From positions 1 through 64,000 of the forward strand of contig JAUXYP010000008.1 in NCBI GenBank assembly GCA_030694265.1: a DNA stretch of 64,000 nt, read 5' to 3'. The DNA comes from Sulfuricurvum sp. GTDB lineage: Bacteria > Campylobacterota > Campylobacteria > Campylobacterales > Sulfurimonadaceae. The notes beneath the pieces are model-generated. The model saw only the letters and a program-made list of their open reading frames with translations, did no database searches and was not told where the DNA came from. Every line of letters starts with the position of its first letter. The stretch's first letter is position 1. The translations under genes were made by a program, and so were the position numbers. Shown here in pieces: positions 53,067 to 62,162 of this stretch.

Positions 53067-55340
53067 TTAATTATTTCGTTCCTTGGCAAATGCTGCAAAT
53101 GCCTCTGGCAATAATGGTTTACTGTAATAATACCCCTGTATCTCATCACAACCTTGTTCACGTAAAAATTCCAGTTGTTCAAGCGTTTCTACCCCCTCTG
53201 CGATTGTTTGAAGCTCAAGGCTTCGGGCCATATTGATGATTGCGCTGACGATTGCTTTGTCTTCGGGATCGGTACTGATATCACTGACAAAGGACTGATC
53301 AATTTTGAGCTTATAAACTTTGAATTTTTTGAGATAACTTAAAGAAGAATAGCCCGTACCAAAATCATCGATGGACATTCGGATACCGCATTCGTGCAGA
53401 TTATTCATCGTGTCGATAGCGACTTGTGGATTACTCATTGCTATGCCTTCGGTTAATTCAATCTCCAAGTACTGGGGCGGCAGTCCTGTTTCTTCTAAGA
53501 TGCTAGTGATGAGATCGGGTAGATTGGGGTGACGGAACTGAAGCGCGGAGATATTAACGGCAATAATCATTGGAAGTTGCTCATTGTCTATCCAGCTTTT
53601 TGCTTGTTGGATCGCAGTACGCAGTACCCACTCTCCTATGGACAAAATCATTCCGTTTTCTTCAGCAATGGGTATGAATTCAGCCGGAGATACGGTACCA
53701 AATTCAGGGTGCTGCCAGCGAAGCAATGATTCTGCTCCAAGAACACGTTCTCCTGATGCACAAAGCTGCGGCTGATAAACAAGATACAGTTCGTCACGCT
53801 CAAGCGCATGATGCAATGCATTGCTCAATTGAAGAATGCGATGAGAATTGGCTTGCATCTCGGGAGTAAAAAAGCAGTAGTTATTTCGTCCTTCATTCTT
53901 GGCCCGATACATTGCAGTATCGGCATTTTTTGAGAGCATTTCAATATCTGTACCGTCATTGGGATACAAAGCAATGCCGATGGAGGCTGTGATCGAAAGT
54001 TGGTATTCTTCTATCAAGAACGACTGGGCAATGGAATCCAATAATTTTTGGGCTACTTGAATCGTTCCGTTTATATCTGAACCGGGCAATAAAATAATGA
54101 ACTCGTCACCGCCCATACGAGATACGGTATCTTGATCCCTCAGTGATACAGTGAGACGTTTGGAAAGCTCAATGAGTAACTTGTCTCCAATGCTGTGTCC
54201 CAGTGTATCGTTGATGTTTTTGAAGTGATCGATATCGAGGAATAAAACGGCAAAAAATCCATCATTTCGCTTTGCCAAACTCAAGCTGTATTGCAGATGG
54301 TCTTCCATTTGTATTCGGTTGGGCAATCCCGTAAGAGGGTCGAAATTCATGAGATAGTGAATGCGTTTCTCGGCTTGTTTACGCTCCGATATATCCTCTT
54401 TTATAGCCATGTAGTGCGTTATTTTTCCATCGTTTTGGCGAACGGGAGCGATGCGAATAAATTCGATGTACTCGGTACCATCCTTGCGCCGATTGATAAA
54501 TTCACCCTGCCAATTTTCACCTCGCGTCAGATGATCCCACATATCGGCATAGCTAGTAGAAGGTGTTTTCCCGGAGTGGAGCAATTGCGGATTTTTACCG
54601 ATCACTTCATCCAGCTCATATCCTGTTGTTTTTACAAAAGCGGCATTCGCGTACTCGATGTTTGCATCGAGATCCGTGATTACAATGGCATTAGGGCTTT
54701 GCTCTACTGCTTGGGAGAGTATAAGCAGTTGATCTTCACTCTTTTTACGCTGAGTGATGTCGCGGGACAAAACGATAAAGCGGGGGTTCTCTTCGCCGAC
54801 TTCCAATTTTTTAGATACTGAAAGTTCAAACCATGTTTTTCCCTGCGGAAGTAGTAGCTCGATTTGCCTATCGTATGAAAATCCATTTTTATTCGCTTCT
54901 TGCAATGCCAGAAGGCACGTTTCGGCCGCTTCAGCTGGGAGGATGTCACGAACGGTTTTTCCTAAAAGTGTTTCGGGTGAAGCTGCGAGTAAATGCATAC
55001 GCGGTGAATGGTAATCGTAATATTTCCCTTCCAGATCTACCTCAAACAATAAATCCGGGATAGCATTGAGTGTAGCGGATATTTGGTTATGTACTTTGAG
55101 TAATTGTTTATGCCAGCCTCGCAGTAATACATAAAGAATAGTGCCGGTTGCGATGACAAAAAACACCCCTTTTCCCAATTCAAATTGGCTTGCGATAAGG
55201 GTATTGCTGATATTAATGGCTAATAGATAGTCAGACCCAAAGATCCATAAGAGGCCGATGAGAATATAAACAAATGTTAAGGAAATGGGAGTCAGCCAGC
55301 ATGTATGGCAAAACCGAAAAAACTTGCTAACCAAGGACAT
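53067..55340 (-). CDS. PAS-GGDEF-EAL protein, paralog of the preceding gene's product
   Basis: A 757-residue protein. One or two N-terminal membrane helices (LTPISLTFVYILIGLLWIF and FVIATGTILYVLLRGW) are followed by two PAS domains (about 95-330), GGDEF with RMGGDEF intact, and EAL reading GAESLLRW with DDFGTGYSSLSYLKKF intact. The second PAS, GGDEF and EAL segments closely match those of the large protein at 49067-52963, phrase by phrase, showing a tandem duplication. ATG at 55340 is preferred because GGAG lies five bases before it; the frame stays open to 55397. Confidence 0.92.
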   Translation of the reverse strand: MSLVSKFFRFCHTCWLTPISLTFVYILIGLLWIFGSDYLLAINISNTLIASQFELGKGVFFVIATGTILYVLLRGWHKQLLKVHNQISATLNAIPDLLFEVDLEGKYYDYHSPRMHLLAASPETLLGKTVRDILPAEAAETCLLALQEANKNGFSYDRQIELLLPQGKTWFELSVSKKLEVGEENPRFIVLSRDITQRKKSEDQLLILSQAVEQSPNAIVITDLDANIEYANAAFVKTTGYELDEVIGKNPQLLHSGKTPSTSYADMWDHLTRGENWQGEFINRRKDGTEYIEFIRIAPVRQNDGKITHYMAIKEDISERKQAEKRIHYLMNFDPLTGLPNRIQMEDHLQYSLSLAKRNDGFFAVLFLDIDHFKNINDTLGHSIGDKLLIELSKRLTVSLRDQDTVSRMGGDEFIILLPGSDINGTIQVAQKLLDSIAQSFLIEEYQLSITASIGIALYPNDGTDIEMLSKNADTAMYRAKNEGRNNYCFFTPEMQANSHRILQLSNALHHALERDELYLVYQPQLCASGERVLGAESLLRWQHPEFGTVSPAEFIPIAEENGMILSIGEWVLRTAIQQAKSWIDNEQLPMIIAVNISALQFRHPNLPDLITSILEETGLPPQYLEIELTEGIAMSNPQVAIDTMNNLHECGIRMSIDDFGTGYSSLSYLKKFKVYKLKIDQSFVSDISTDPEDKAIVSAIINMARSLELQTIAEGVETLEQLEFLREQGCDEIQGYYYSKPLLPEAFAAFAKERNN

Positions 55341-55493
55341 AATGCTCCGATAAATAAAGAAAATTGAAGAAGTTGAAGATTCGTTGTATTCTAGCATAAA
55401 CTACTTCTTTAAAGGAGCGCTTGAGAAGATTTTGAATTGGTTTTTAACCATTAAACAGCTATAGTTGCATTAATTTTTTATGGGAGTCTGTGT

Positions 55494-56201
55494 ATGGGTA
55501 GAGCGTTTGAATATCGTAAGGCAGCAAAAGAGAAGCGGTGGGGCAATATGTCCCGTATATTTCCAAAGCTGGGCAAAATGATCACACTGGCGGCAAAAGA
55601 AGGGGGTGCAGATCCGGATATGAATCCGAAACTGCGTTCTGCTATTTTGAGTGCTAAAACGCAAAACATGCCAAAAGACAACATTGAAGCAGCGATCAAA
55701 CGTGCTTCGGGCAAAGACGCCTCAACGATTTTTGAGATGAACATCGAGGGGAAAGCTCCGCACGGTGCATTGATCTTTGTTGAATGCGCTACGGACAACA
55801 ATGCCCGTACGGTTTCGAACATTCGCACCTGTTTTGGCCGTGCCAAGGGTGAGACGCTCAATAACGGTGCATTAGAGTTTATGTTCAGCCGAAAAGCAGT
55901 TTTCCGTTTTCCAAAGCCTGCGATGGATTTGGATGAACTCGAATTTGCACTTATCGATGCAGGGATCGAGAGTATCGAAGAAGAAGAGGGCGAAGTGAGT
56001 GTGTACGGTGACTACACCGCATTTGGCGCTTTGTCCGTTGAACTGGAAAAAATGGGAATTACTCCTGACAGTGCGGCATTAGAGCGTATCGCAAACTCAC
56101 CGGTAGAATTTACCGATGAACAGATGGTTGACATTGATAAACTAATCGAAAAGCTCGAAGACGACGAAGACGTACAATTCGTCTACACCAATATTGCCTA
56201 A
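55494..56201 (+). CDS. yebC: YebC/PmpR family transcriptional regulator
   Basis: A 235-residue protein with the family start [20 protein letters not shown] and the segments [34 protein letters not shown] and [11 protein letters not shown]-type ([19 protein letters not shown]). YebC-family proteins bind DNA as regulators and were recently linked to relief of ribosome stalling at proline runs. GGGAG is present before the ATG. It stands alone. Confidence 0.95.
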   Translation: MGRAFEYRKAAKEKRWGNMSRIFPKLGKMITLAAKEGGADPDMNPKLRSAILSAKTQNMPKDNIEAAIKRASGKDASTIFEMNIEGKAPHGALIFVECATDNNARTVSNIRTCFGRAKGETLNNGALEFMFSRKAVFRFPKPAMDLDELEFALIDAGIESIEEEEGEVSVYGDYTAFGALSVELEKMGITPDSAALERIANSPVEFTDEQMVDIDKLIEKLEDDEDVQFVYTNIA

Positions 56202-56216
56202 GTAAATACCTATTTA

Positions 56217-57431
56217 TTAATCTGTAAGTCGCCGTGCGGCGACCATCCCTCCACATAACATCACTATCGTAAAACCGTACAATACCGTATAGCCATAGGT
56301 TTCCAAAATAACTGCTCCGGGAATGGCAAAAAACAGACCAATTGAAGTAATATTGGACTGTAATGCGAGGTACACCGGGCGTAAATGCTCAGGGGAAATG
56401 ATGAGGATATTGTTGGAAAATGCCAGACGCATCCCATCCATACCAGCCCCGAGTAAAAAGAATAACAGTGCATAATGCCACAGATGGTCGGCAAAAAGTG
56501 CGAGAGCATTGGCGGTGATGTAGGCTATGAAAGAGACGGTGATGATGAGGCGGATTTTTCCGCGTGATGAGAGTTTCCCCCACAATAGATTGCTGAGCAT
56601 TCCACCAACGACTTGAGAAGTAAGTAAATAGCCGATTTGAACGCCGCCTAGGTGTAAGATGGATTGGGCCTGCAAGATAATAAAGGGGAGTGAAAAGAGG
56701 TGACTGTAGGCGAGCAAGTAGGTACGGATTTGGCGTCGCAGTTGTGCATCGGAACGTAACAGGGAAAACGACTTGCGTAAAAAGGTACGAAAATGTTCCT
56801 CTTTGGGTGTGATGTTTTCTTTGATGGGTTCATGGATAAGGGCATAGGGGATAACGCCCAAAAGCATCACCAAAGCACTGAACATAAAAAGATAGGCGAA
56901 ACTCTGGGGGGCAGGAGTGTATTCCAAAATAACACCTGCGCTTACACCGCTGATCAGCGCACCGACCCCTGCGGCAAACTGACGTTGTGCGAATACCCGT
57001 CCGCGATAACGATGGGAGAACACTTTGCCCAATATCTCATTGAAATAGATTGAGCCAAAGCCTGCTGCAAATGAGAAAATAAAAAGACCTATGCCGATGC
57101 ACCATAATGTCCATGAGGGATGGGTCCCTCCAAAAATATAGATACCTATACCGATTCCAAACCATGAGAGAAAACGTGCCAAGAAAACAAAACGTAAATA
57201 GGGCATAACGCGTGTGTAACTCTGAGCGCCAAACGCGGCGAAAAGCTGAACGATGATCGCTCCACCTTTGAGCAACGAAGAGAGCAGTCCGATAATAAGA
57301 GAGGATGCTCCAAAAAAGTTGAGTATCAAGGGGAGGATAATAGCAGGTTCGGCTATGGTAGTGGTAATCGAGAGAAAGAAGCCGTGGGTAACTGCTTTTA
57401 ACCGTGAAGATCGGGTGTCAATGAGGGACAT
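56217..57431 (-). CDS. MFS transporter, 404 aa
   Basis: A 404-residue protein with about 12 membrane segments, starting with a cytoplasmic stretch and TTTIAEPAIILPLILNFFGASSLIIGLL. An RYRGRVFAQRQFAAGVGALISG segment between helices 4 and 5 resembles the G-x-x-G-R-R-type loop motif of the superfamily. The substrate is unknown; an efflux role would be typical. Its first base overlaps the stop codon of the transglycosylase gene, so the two are coupled. Confidence 0.85.
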   Translation of the reverse strand: MSLIDTRSSRLKAVTHGFFLSITTTIAEPAIILPLILNFFGASSLIIGLLSSLLKGGAIIVQLFAAFGAQSYTRVMPYLRFVFLARFLSWFGIGIGIYIFGGTHPSWTLWCIGIGLFIFSFAAGFGSIYFNEILGKVFSHRYRGRVFAQRQFAAGVGALISGVSAGVILEYTPAPQSFAYLFMFSALVMLLGVIPYALIHEPIKENITPKEEHFRTFLRKSFSLLRSDAQLRRQIRTYLLAYSHLFSLPFIILQAQSILHLGGVQIGYLLTSQVVGGMLSNLLWGKLSSRGKIRLIITVSFIAYITANALALFADHLWHYALLFFLLGAGMDGMRLAFSNNILIISPEHLRPVYLALQSNITSIGLFFAIPGAVILETYGYTVLYGFTIVMLCGGMVAARRLTD

Positions 57432-58087
57432 CAGAGCGTGTCACTGTCCGATTTTGTATGGTGTATCGCGGCATCAAGGAGAAGTGTTTTGGCAAAATGA
57501 TTTCGGGTCCCTTTTGGAAATTCAGGGTCTTTGATCAAGACGGAGATTTTTTTGCTACCGTTTTTACGGATGAGTCGTTGCAGTTTTAGCTCTCCCATCC
57601 CATAGGCAAAATCGACAAGATACCACTCTTTGAAAATACTTTTTAGATCTTTGATATAGCGTATGGCGGCATCGGTTGAGAGGCAAACATCGGTGCGTTG
57701 ATCGTTCCCTTTTTCGATTTTTAGTCCGTAGGTACGTCCTGATTGAGCCATAAATTGCCATAGTCCTGCTGTACCGTGTCCGTAGGCATTGGGATTGAAG
57801 TTAGACTCGCAATAGGGGATGAGAGAAAAGAATGCAGGTATGCCTGCCTCTTCAAACTTTTTTACAATTTTTTGATGCTCTTCTTGGGTATTCTTGTACC
57901 GTTTATAGAGTCCTTTGTACCCTGTTTTGTAGTCCTCGTTGACGTTTGAAAGAGCATCAATATCCTCGATAGCCTCAGTTGAACCGATGGAAGAGAGAGA
58001 TGCATTCAAAGCCGATTCACTAGGCTGTGCACTCAGGGAAGTACAGGCAAGAGCGAAGAGTAAAAGAAGGGTACGTAAAGTGTTCAT
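57431..58087 (-). CDS. Lytic transglycosylase (SLT domain)
   Basis: A 218-residue periplasmic enzyme with a signal peptide (LRTLLLLFALACTSLSAQ). The SLT core is IPAFFSLIPYCESNFNPNAYG with the catalytic glutamate in YCES near residue 115, followed by TAGLWQFMAQSGRTYGLKI. It cleaves the glycan backbone of peptidoglycan to make 1,6-anhydro ends. It is short, with little besides the catalytic domain. It sits between two MFS transporter genes and overlaps each by one base. Confidence 0.9.
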   Translation of the reverse strand: MNTLRTLLLLFALACTSLSAQPSESALNASLSSIGSTEAIEDIDALSNVNEDYKTGYKGLYKRYKNTQEEHQKIVKKFEEAGIPAFFSLIPYCESNFNPNAYGHGTAGLWQFMAQSGRTYGLKIEKGNDQRTDVCLSTDAAIRYIKDLKSIFKEWYLVDFAYGMGELKLQRLIRKNGSKKISVLIKDPEFPKGTRNHFAKTLLLDAAIHHTKSDSDTL

Positions 58088-59319
58088 TATGCCTCGATGT
58101 AATCCAAATCTTTGTGAAAGGTTTCATGGGTGTAATACAGTGCGACAAGTGCAAGACCAAAACAGACAGAACCTACGATAGCTGCGGATGCTAGAAAGCC
58201 GTAGTCTCCTTTGAGTGCCATAAACGATAGAGTGATTGGAACGACGGCCCCGCGTACAAAATTGGGAACGGTGGTCGCAACGGTGGCTCGGATATTGGTT
58301 CCGAACTGTTCTGCTGCCATGGTGATAAACAAAGCCCAATAGCCGCAGAAAACACCAAGGGCAAAGCATGACCAATAGAAGTCTTGGACTGCGGCGCCTT
58401 TTAGGGTGTACATCCATGCAACGCTAAACAGTGATAAGAGTAAAAAGAAGGTAAATGCTTTTTTACGGCTTTTGAGTTTTTGTGAGAGGTAACCGCTTGC
58501 AAAATCACCGACGGATAGACCGATGTAACAGTACATCAATGCCTGACCAGCGGTTACTTCACCTGCAATCTCCAGCGATTTTGCAAATTCAGGAGAGAAC
58601 ATGACGAGGATTCCGACAACATACCAAAGAGGGATCCCAATTGCGATGGCTTTGAGATATTTTCCCAAAAGAGCGCGATGGGTAAAGAGGGAGAAAAAAT
58701 CACCGCGGTGGATATCTTCACTCAAATTGTGCTCAAACATGCTGGATTCCCGTACTTTTAAACGCAGTAAGAGCAGTGAGAAGCCTAAAAGCCCCCCTAA
58801 AATATACGCATTGCGCCAGTCGAAATTTTGTGCGACGAGATTGGCCGCCACAACGCCCAATACCCCAACACCTGCGATGGTCATGACTCCATATCCTCTG
58901 AGATGTTTCGGTAGGATTTCCGCAACCAGTGTTACCCCCGCACCCAGCTCCCCTGCCAAACCGATTCCAGCAATAAAACGAAGTGCGGCGTATTGTTCGA
59001 CATTGGTGACAAAAGCATTGAGAAAATTGGCTACAGAATAGAGGATGATCGAGGCAAACAAAACCGATAGACGTCCTTTCTTGTCCCCCAATATTCCCCA
59101 TAAAATTCCTCCGATGAGCATACCGCCCATTTGCATATTTAAAATGGTAGTTCCCCATGAAGTAACCTGCTCAGGATTGAGTCCAAGCTCGGTGAGGCTG
59201 GCAACACGGACAACGCCAAATAAAATAAGATCGTAAATGTCAACAAAATAGCCCATCGCGATAACGATGACGGGGAGGCTCAATACTTGGCGGATAATAG
59301 TTAGAGATGAGGTCGGCAT
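58087..59319 (-). CDS. MFS transporter, metabolite:H+ symporter (MHS-like) type
   Basis: A 410-residue protein with about 12 membrane segments. MGYFVDIYDLILFGVVRVASL in the first helix and GGILWGILGDKKGRLSVLFASIILYSVANFL (superfamily motif GDKKGR near residue 80) fit the metabolite:H+ symporters for organic acids. FIAGIGLAGELGAGVTLVAEILPKHLRGYG carries the second conserved loop. The substrate cannot be told. It is first in the operon with the transglycosylase and the second transporter. Confidence 0.87.
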   Translation of the reverse strand: MPTSSLTIIRQVLSLPVIVIAMGYFVDIYDLILFGVVRVASLTELGLNPEQVTSWGTTILNMQMGGMLIGGILWGILGDKKGRLSVLFASIILYSVANFLNAFVTNVEQYAALRFIAGIGLAGELGAGVTLVAEILPKHLRGYGVMTIAGVGVLGVVAANLVAQNFDWRNAYILGGLLGFSLLLLRLKVRESSMFEHNLSEDIHRGDFFSLFTHRALLGKYLKAIAIGIPLWYVVGILVMFSPEFAKSLEIAGEVTAGQALMYCYIGLSVGDFASGYLSQKLKSRKKAFTFFLLLSLFSVAWMYTLKGAAVQDFYWSCFALGVFCGYWALFITMAAEQFGTNIRATVATTVPNFVRGAVVPITLSFMALKGDYGFLASAAIVGSVCFGLALVALYYTHETFHKDLDYIEA

Positions 59320-59419
59320 TAAAACTCCGTAAAAAATGGTTATTTGATTATATAGAGTTTCTACTTAGGAGAGGTTGTAAGTGGTGTTATGTCATAGTTG
59401 TGCAATAACAAGGAGCGAC

Positions 59420-59950
59420 ATGGCCGCTGGATCAACGATTTGCAAAGCACAGCTTAGTATGGCTGATATGGATCGACATTATTACGAAACGCATGAAATA
59501 ACGATTGCGCAACACCCCTCTGAGACACAGCAACGTTTAATGATCCGTTTGGCGGCATTTGCCCTCAATGCGGCTGATCGATTGACGATAAGCAAAGGAA
59601 TCGGCGGAGAGGATGAAGAGCCTGAACTGTGGGAGAAAAACTACGGCGGTGATATTGAACTTTGGATTGATCTAGGGCAGGTCGATGAAAAACGACTGCG
59701 AAAAGCGTGTGGAAGAGCCGATAAGGTAATCGTTTATACCTATAATCTCAAAAGTGCAGAAGCATGGTGGAGACAAAATAGCGCAACGTACGCAAGGTTT
59801 AAAAATCTAAGTGTCAGGCATTTGCATGCCGAGGGGATTGAAAAACTCTGTGCTAGAACGATGCGACTGCAATGCAATATCAGCGATGGAGAGCTAACTT
59901 TGCACAGTGAGCTTGGTGATGTGGCCATCCGCCAAGAAATATGGCAGTAA
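59420..59950 (+). CDS. yaeQ: YaeQ family protein
   Basis: A 176-residue YaeQ. STICKAQLSMADMDRHYYE at the N-terminus, the PSETQQRLMIRLAAFALNA segment and EEPELWEKNYGGDIELWIDLGQ are typical, followed by RLRKACGRADKVIVYTYN. YaeQ has a PD-(D/E)XK nuclease-like fold with no confirmed activity. The ATG at 59420 is chosen because AAGGAG lies just before it; the frame from 59381 adds residues that are not YaeQ-like. It is a single gene. Confidence 0.92.
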   Translation: MAAGSTICKAQLSMADMDRHYYETHEITIAQHPSETQQRLMIRLAAFALNAADRLTISKGIGGEDEEPELWEKNYGGDIELWIDLGQVDEKRLRKACGRADKVIVYTYNLKSAEAWWRQNSATYARFKNLSVRHLHAEGIEKLCARTMRLQCNISDGELTLHSELGDVAIRQEIWQ

Positions 59951-60043
59951 TTTGAAAAAAAATTAATGTATTGATATCTAAAAGACGATCTTGTAACAAA
60001 TATAAACAATAAATTATTTTAAAAGAGCAGAAAGGGTAGGCGG

Positions 60044-60274
60044 ATGCAAGAAGAAAGGAAGAAAATTCTTCAGTATGCCTTGAATTATGATATCAAGGAT
60101 GTCCATACTTATTCGGGTTACAAAGGTGATTTGATGGTTAAGATTATTACCAAAGAAGAAAAAGTAGTCACCGCCATCAAAGAGTATGCGCTTTCTCTTG
60201 AAATCAAAGAGGTAGTTGTCAAACACAATGTGGATTATGAACTCTATTGTGTGACGGCTGAAGAACTGGTATAG
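60044..60274 (+). CDS. Small hypothetical protein, first of a tandem pair
   Basis: A 76-residue protein that I do not recognise. It has alternating helix and strand (ILQYALNYDIKDVHTYSGYK, then DLMVKIITKEEKVVTAIKEY), is charged and soluble, and lacks a signal peptide. It aligns over nearly its full length with the next gene's product, with shared blocks such as TYSGYKGDL and KEYALSLEIK. AAAGGG precedes the ATG. The gap to its paralog is 31 bases. Confidence 0.8.
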   Translation: MQEERKKILQYALNYDIKDVHTYSGYKGDLMVKIITKEEKVVTAIKEYALSLEIKEVVVKHNVDYELYCVTAEELV

Positions 60275-60305
60275 AGTTTATACGATAATTTCTAAGGGGT
60301 ACTGC

Positions 60306-60593
60306 ATGCAAGGAGAAAGAAATAAAATTATTCGATATGCTTTGGATTTTTACATCGAGGATGTTAACACCTATTCAGGATATAAGGGTGATCTGATCGT
60401 CAAAATTACGACAAAAGACAAAGAAGCCGTGATCGCTATACGAAAATACGCATTATCTTTAGGGGTGAAAGACATCGTTGTCAAGCATAACCCGAATTTA
60501 GTGCTGTATGAACTTTATTGTGTAACTGCCAATGAAGATGTGTATCACATCAAGATAGAAGATTTAATGAGTGAGACTAATCACAAGTCGTGA
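60306..60593 (+). CDS. Small hypothetical protein, second of a tandem pair
   Basis: A 95-residue protein, paralogous to the preceding one: YALDFYIEDVNTYSGYKGDL and KYALSLGVKDIVVKHN match closely. A C-terminal extension of about 18 residues (VYHIKIEDLMSETNHKS) is not shared. AAGGGG precedes the ATG. The final 17 bases overlap the end of the convergent methyltransferase gene. Function unknown. Confidence 0.8.
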   Translation: MQGERNKIIRYALDFYIEDVNTYSGYKGDLIVKITTKDKEAVIAIRKYALSLGVKDIVVKHNPNLVLYELYCVTANEDVYHIKIEDLMSETNHKS

Positions 60594-61518
60594 CATTGAT
60601 TCTCGTTGCCGTTAAAAATACATAGTCTTTACCCGTTAGGGTTACTCGAAACTTTTTTTGTTGTAAATATTTTTTGCAATAGTAAACGTCTTTATACAAC
60701 AATGTCATCTCTGAATAGGGGTAGTTAGGCGCTTTTGCTCCGTAAATCATCTCCCCTCCCATCCATCGACAGTTCGGAAATCCTAAAATCAGTGCGCCAT
60801 CGTGGGTTAAATACTCTTGAACGAGCTTCATGAACAGCGGTTTAAACTCAATACCAGGACTTTGAAGTGTGCCGATTGTGATGATGAGGTCAAAGCGTCC
60901 TAGGTCTAACGATGCTAGGTTATTGATATTGTGAACGTAGAAGATTGCATTCCCCTCGTTAAATCGCTCACGTGCCTTCTCAATCGCTGAAACAGAGTGG
61001 TCGATTCCGACTAGCTCTATCGTTTCGTAGTCATTGGAGGGAAGGATTGTACGAATAAGTTCAAACTCATCTCCTGTGTTGATTCCAAGATTAAGAATCC
61101 GTTTTCGCTCACCAACGCGGACACTGCGCAGCGCTCTGAGATACGGAGAGAGAAATGCAGGCTCTTCGTTTTTATGAATCGCGGCAAAGCGGGACTCTAC
61201 CCCGTATTTTTCCTCTTTGGCGTCACTGTGATGAAACGAGTCGCCCAGATCGAGTTTCTCATAGGCGATTTGTACGGTATGTTCTGAGATAATTTTTGGT
61301 GTAAGCATTCGGCAAAAAAGAATCTCTCCCAAATCGCTCCACGCCTTGTAACTGCGGTAAATATAGGTAGCTTCATCGATGTGTATCGATTCTCCAGCAT
61401 AGCTTCCGCGACCGATATCGGGGTTCAGAACTTCAAAACTGAGGGTAGTGTTTTCTGTGAGTGTTTTATGTGCCCAGCTGAGAATATCACTAAGAGGTTC
61501 GGAGGTGAAGGTTTTCAT
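60577..61518 (-). CDS. Class I SAM-dependent methyltransferase
   Basis: A 313-residue protein. The SAM-binding motif I appears as RILNLGINTGDEFELI near residue 140, with the acidic residue ending strand 2 in VELVGIDHSVSAIEKARE, and motif IV as FDLIITIGTLQSPG near residue 205. About 130 N-terminal residues have no recognised domain and may bind the substrate. The target is unknown. It appears monocistronic and starts six bases behind a TAAAAT hexamer. Confidence 0.83.
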   Translation of the reverse strand: MKTFTSEPLSDILSWAHKTLTENTTLSFEVLNPDIGRGSYAGESIHIDEATYIYRSYKAWSDLGEILFCRMLTPKIISEHTVQIAYEKLDLGDSFHHSDAKEEKYGVESRFAAIHKNEEPAFLSPYLRALRSVRVGERKRILNLGINTGDEFELIRTILPSNDYETIELVGIDHSVSAIEKARERFNEGNAIFYVHNINNLASLDLGRFDLIITIGTLQSPGIEFKPLFMKLVQEYLTHDGALILGFPNCRWMGGEMIYGAKAPNYPYSEMTLLYKDVYYCKKYLQQKKFRVTLTGKDYVFLTATRINVTTCD

Positions 61519-61524
61519 GGTGAG

Positions 61525-61530
61525 ATTTTA
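61525..61530 (-). promoter_or_regulatory. Putative -10 box (TAAAAT) directly before the methyltransferase gene
   Basis: On the minus strand TAAAAT ends six bases before the ATG at 61518, with TATGAT four bases further upstream; no ribosome site fits between. Either hexamer would give a leaderless or nearly leaderless transcript. Confidence 0.35.
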
Positions 61531-61589
61531 TCATATACGAGAACGATTTTTGCTTGTTATATCTATTAAACCAAGAGTAGGAATTTGTC

Positions 61590-62126
61590 ATGAATATAGA
61601 TTCTGTTTCGAGTATTTCTATGAGTACAGCCTCTGCTGTTACCAAAGATGAGAGTGTTGACCAAGATTATATGACGCTGATTGGACAGTTTTATCATGCC
61701 GAACCGTATGAAACTAGAGATGAGATCAATGCCAAAGATGGTGAATTGGCACAGTTTAAAGAAGATTTGGTCACCAAAGGGGCAGCTGTTTTTCTCAAAG
61801 ATTTGAACGAAGAAAAAATTGAAGCACTGGTCGAAGAGTACCGCCAAAAACTCCTCAAAGAAAAAGAGAAAAATCCCGAGCAGCCGATGGATATTAACCA
61901 AATGGTAAACGATTTCCGTAAACAGCTCCTTAAAGAGCTGATGGAAGCGCAAAAAGCACAAAAAGATAACAAGCCAACGGAGAGTACAGCATTAATGAGC
62001 AGTGATATTCTCGAAAAGATCAAAACTACTCAAGATGATGGAAAATCGGGCTTGCCAGAAATTGGATTTTTGGAGCAGATACTTAGCTCTTCAAATAGTG
62101 AAGCAAAGAAAAAAGAGATTGTATAA
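61590..62126 (+). CDS. Hypothetical protein, 178 aa, coiled-coil
   Basis: I do not recognise this protein. It has a Ser/Thr-rich N-terminus (NIDSVSSISMSTASAVTKDE), a long charged helical middle (LNEEKIEALVEEYRQKLLKE and QMVNDFRKQLLKELMEAQKA) and no signal peptide or membrane helix. The serine-rich, disordered start and amphipathic helices are reminiscent of small secreted or flagellum-associated proteins, but that is only an impression. AGGAATTTGTC precedes the ATG. The EamA transporter follows 36 bases downstream. Confidence 0.75.
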   Translation: MNIDSVSSISMSTASAVTKDESVDQDYMTLIGQFYHAEPYETRDEINAKDGELAQFKEDLVTKGAAVFLKDLNEEKIEALVEEYRQKLLKEKEKNPEQPMDINQMVNDFRKQLLKELMEAQKAQKDNKPTESTALMSSDILEKIKTTQDDGKSGLPEIGFLEQILSSSNSEAKKKEIV

Positions 62127-62162
62127 GTTAGGTGATATTTATAAGAGAGATTGGAAAACGGT

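Noticed and set aside
54291-54821. A 176-residue frame antisense to the PAS-GGDEF-EAL gene
   Set aside because: The opposite strand encodes recognised PAS and GGDEF motifs throughout; no independent evidence.
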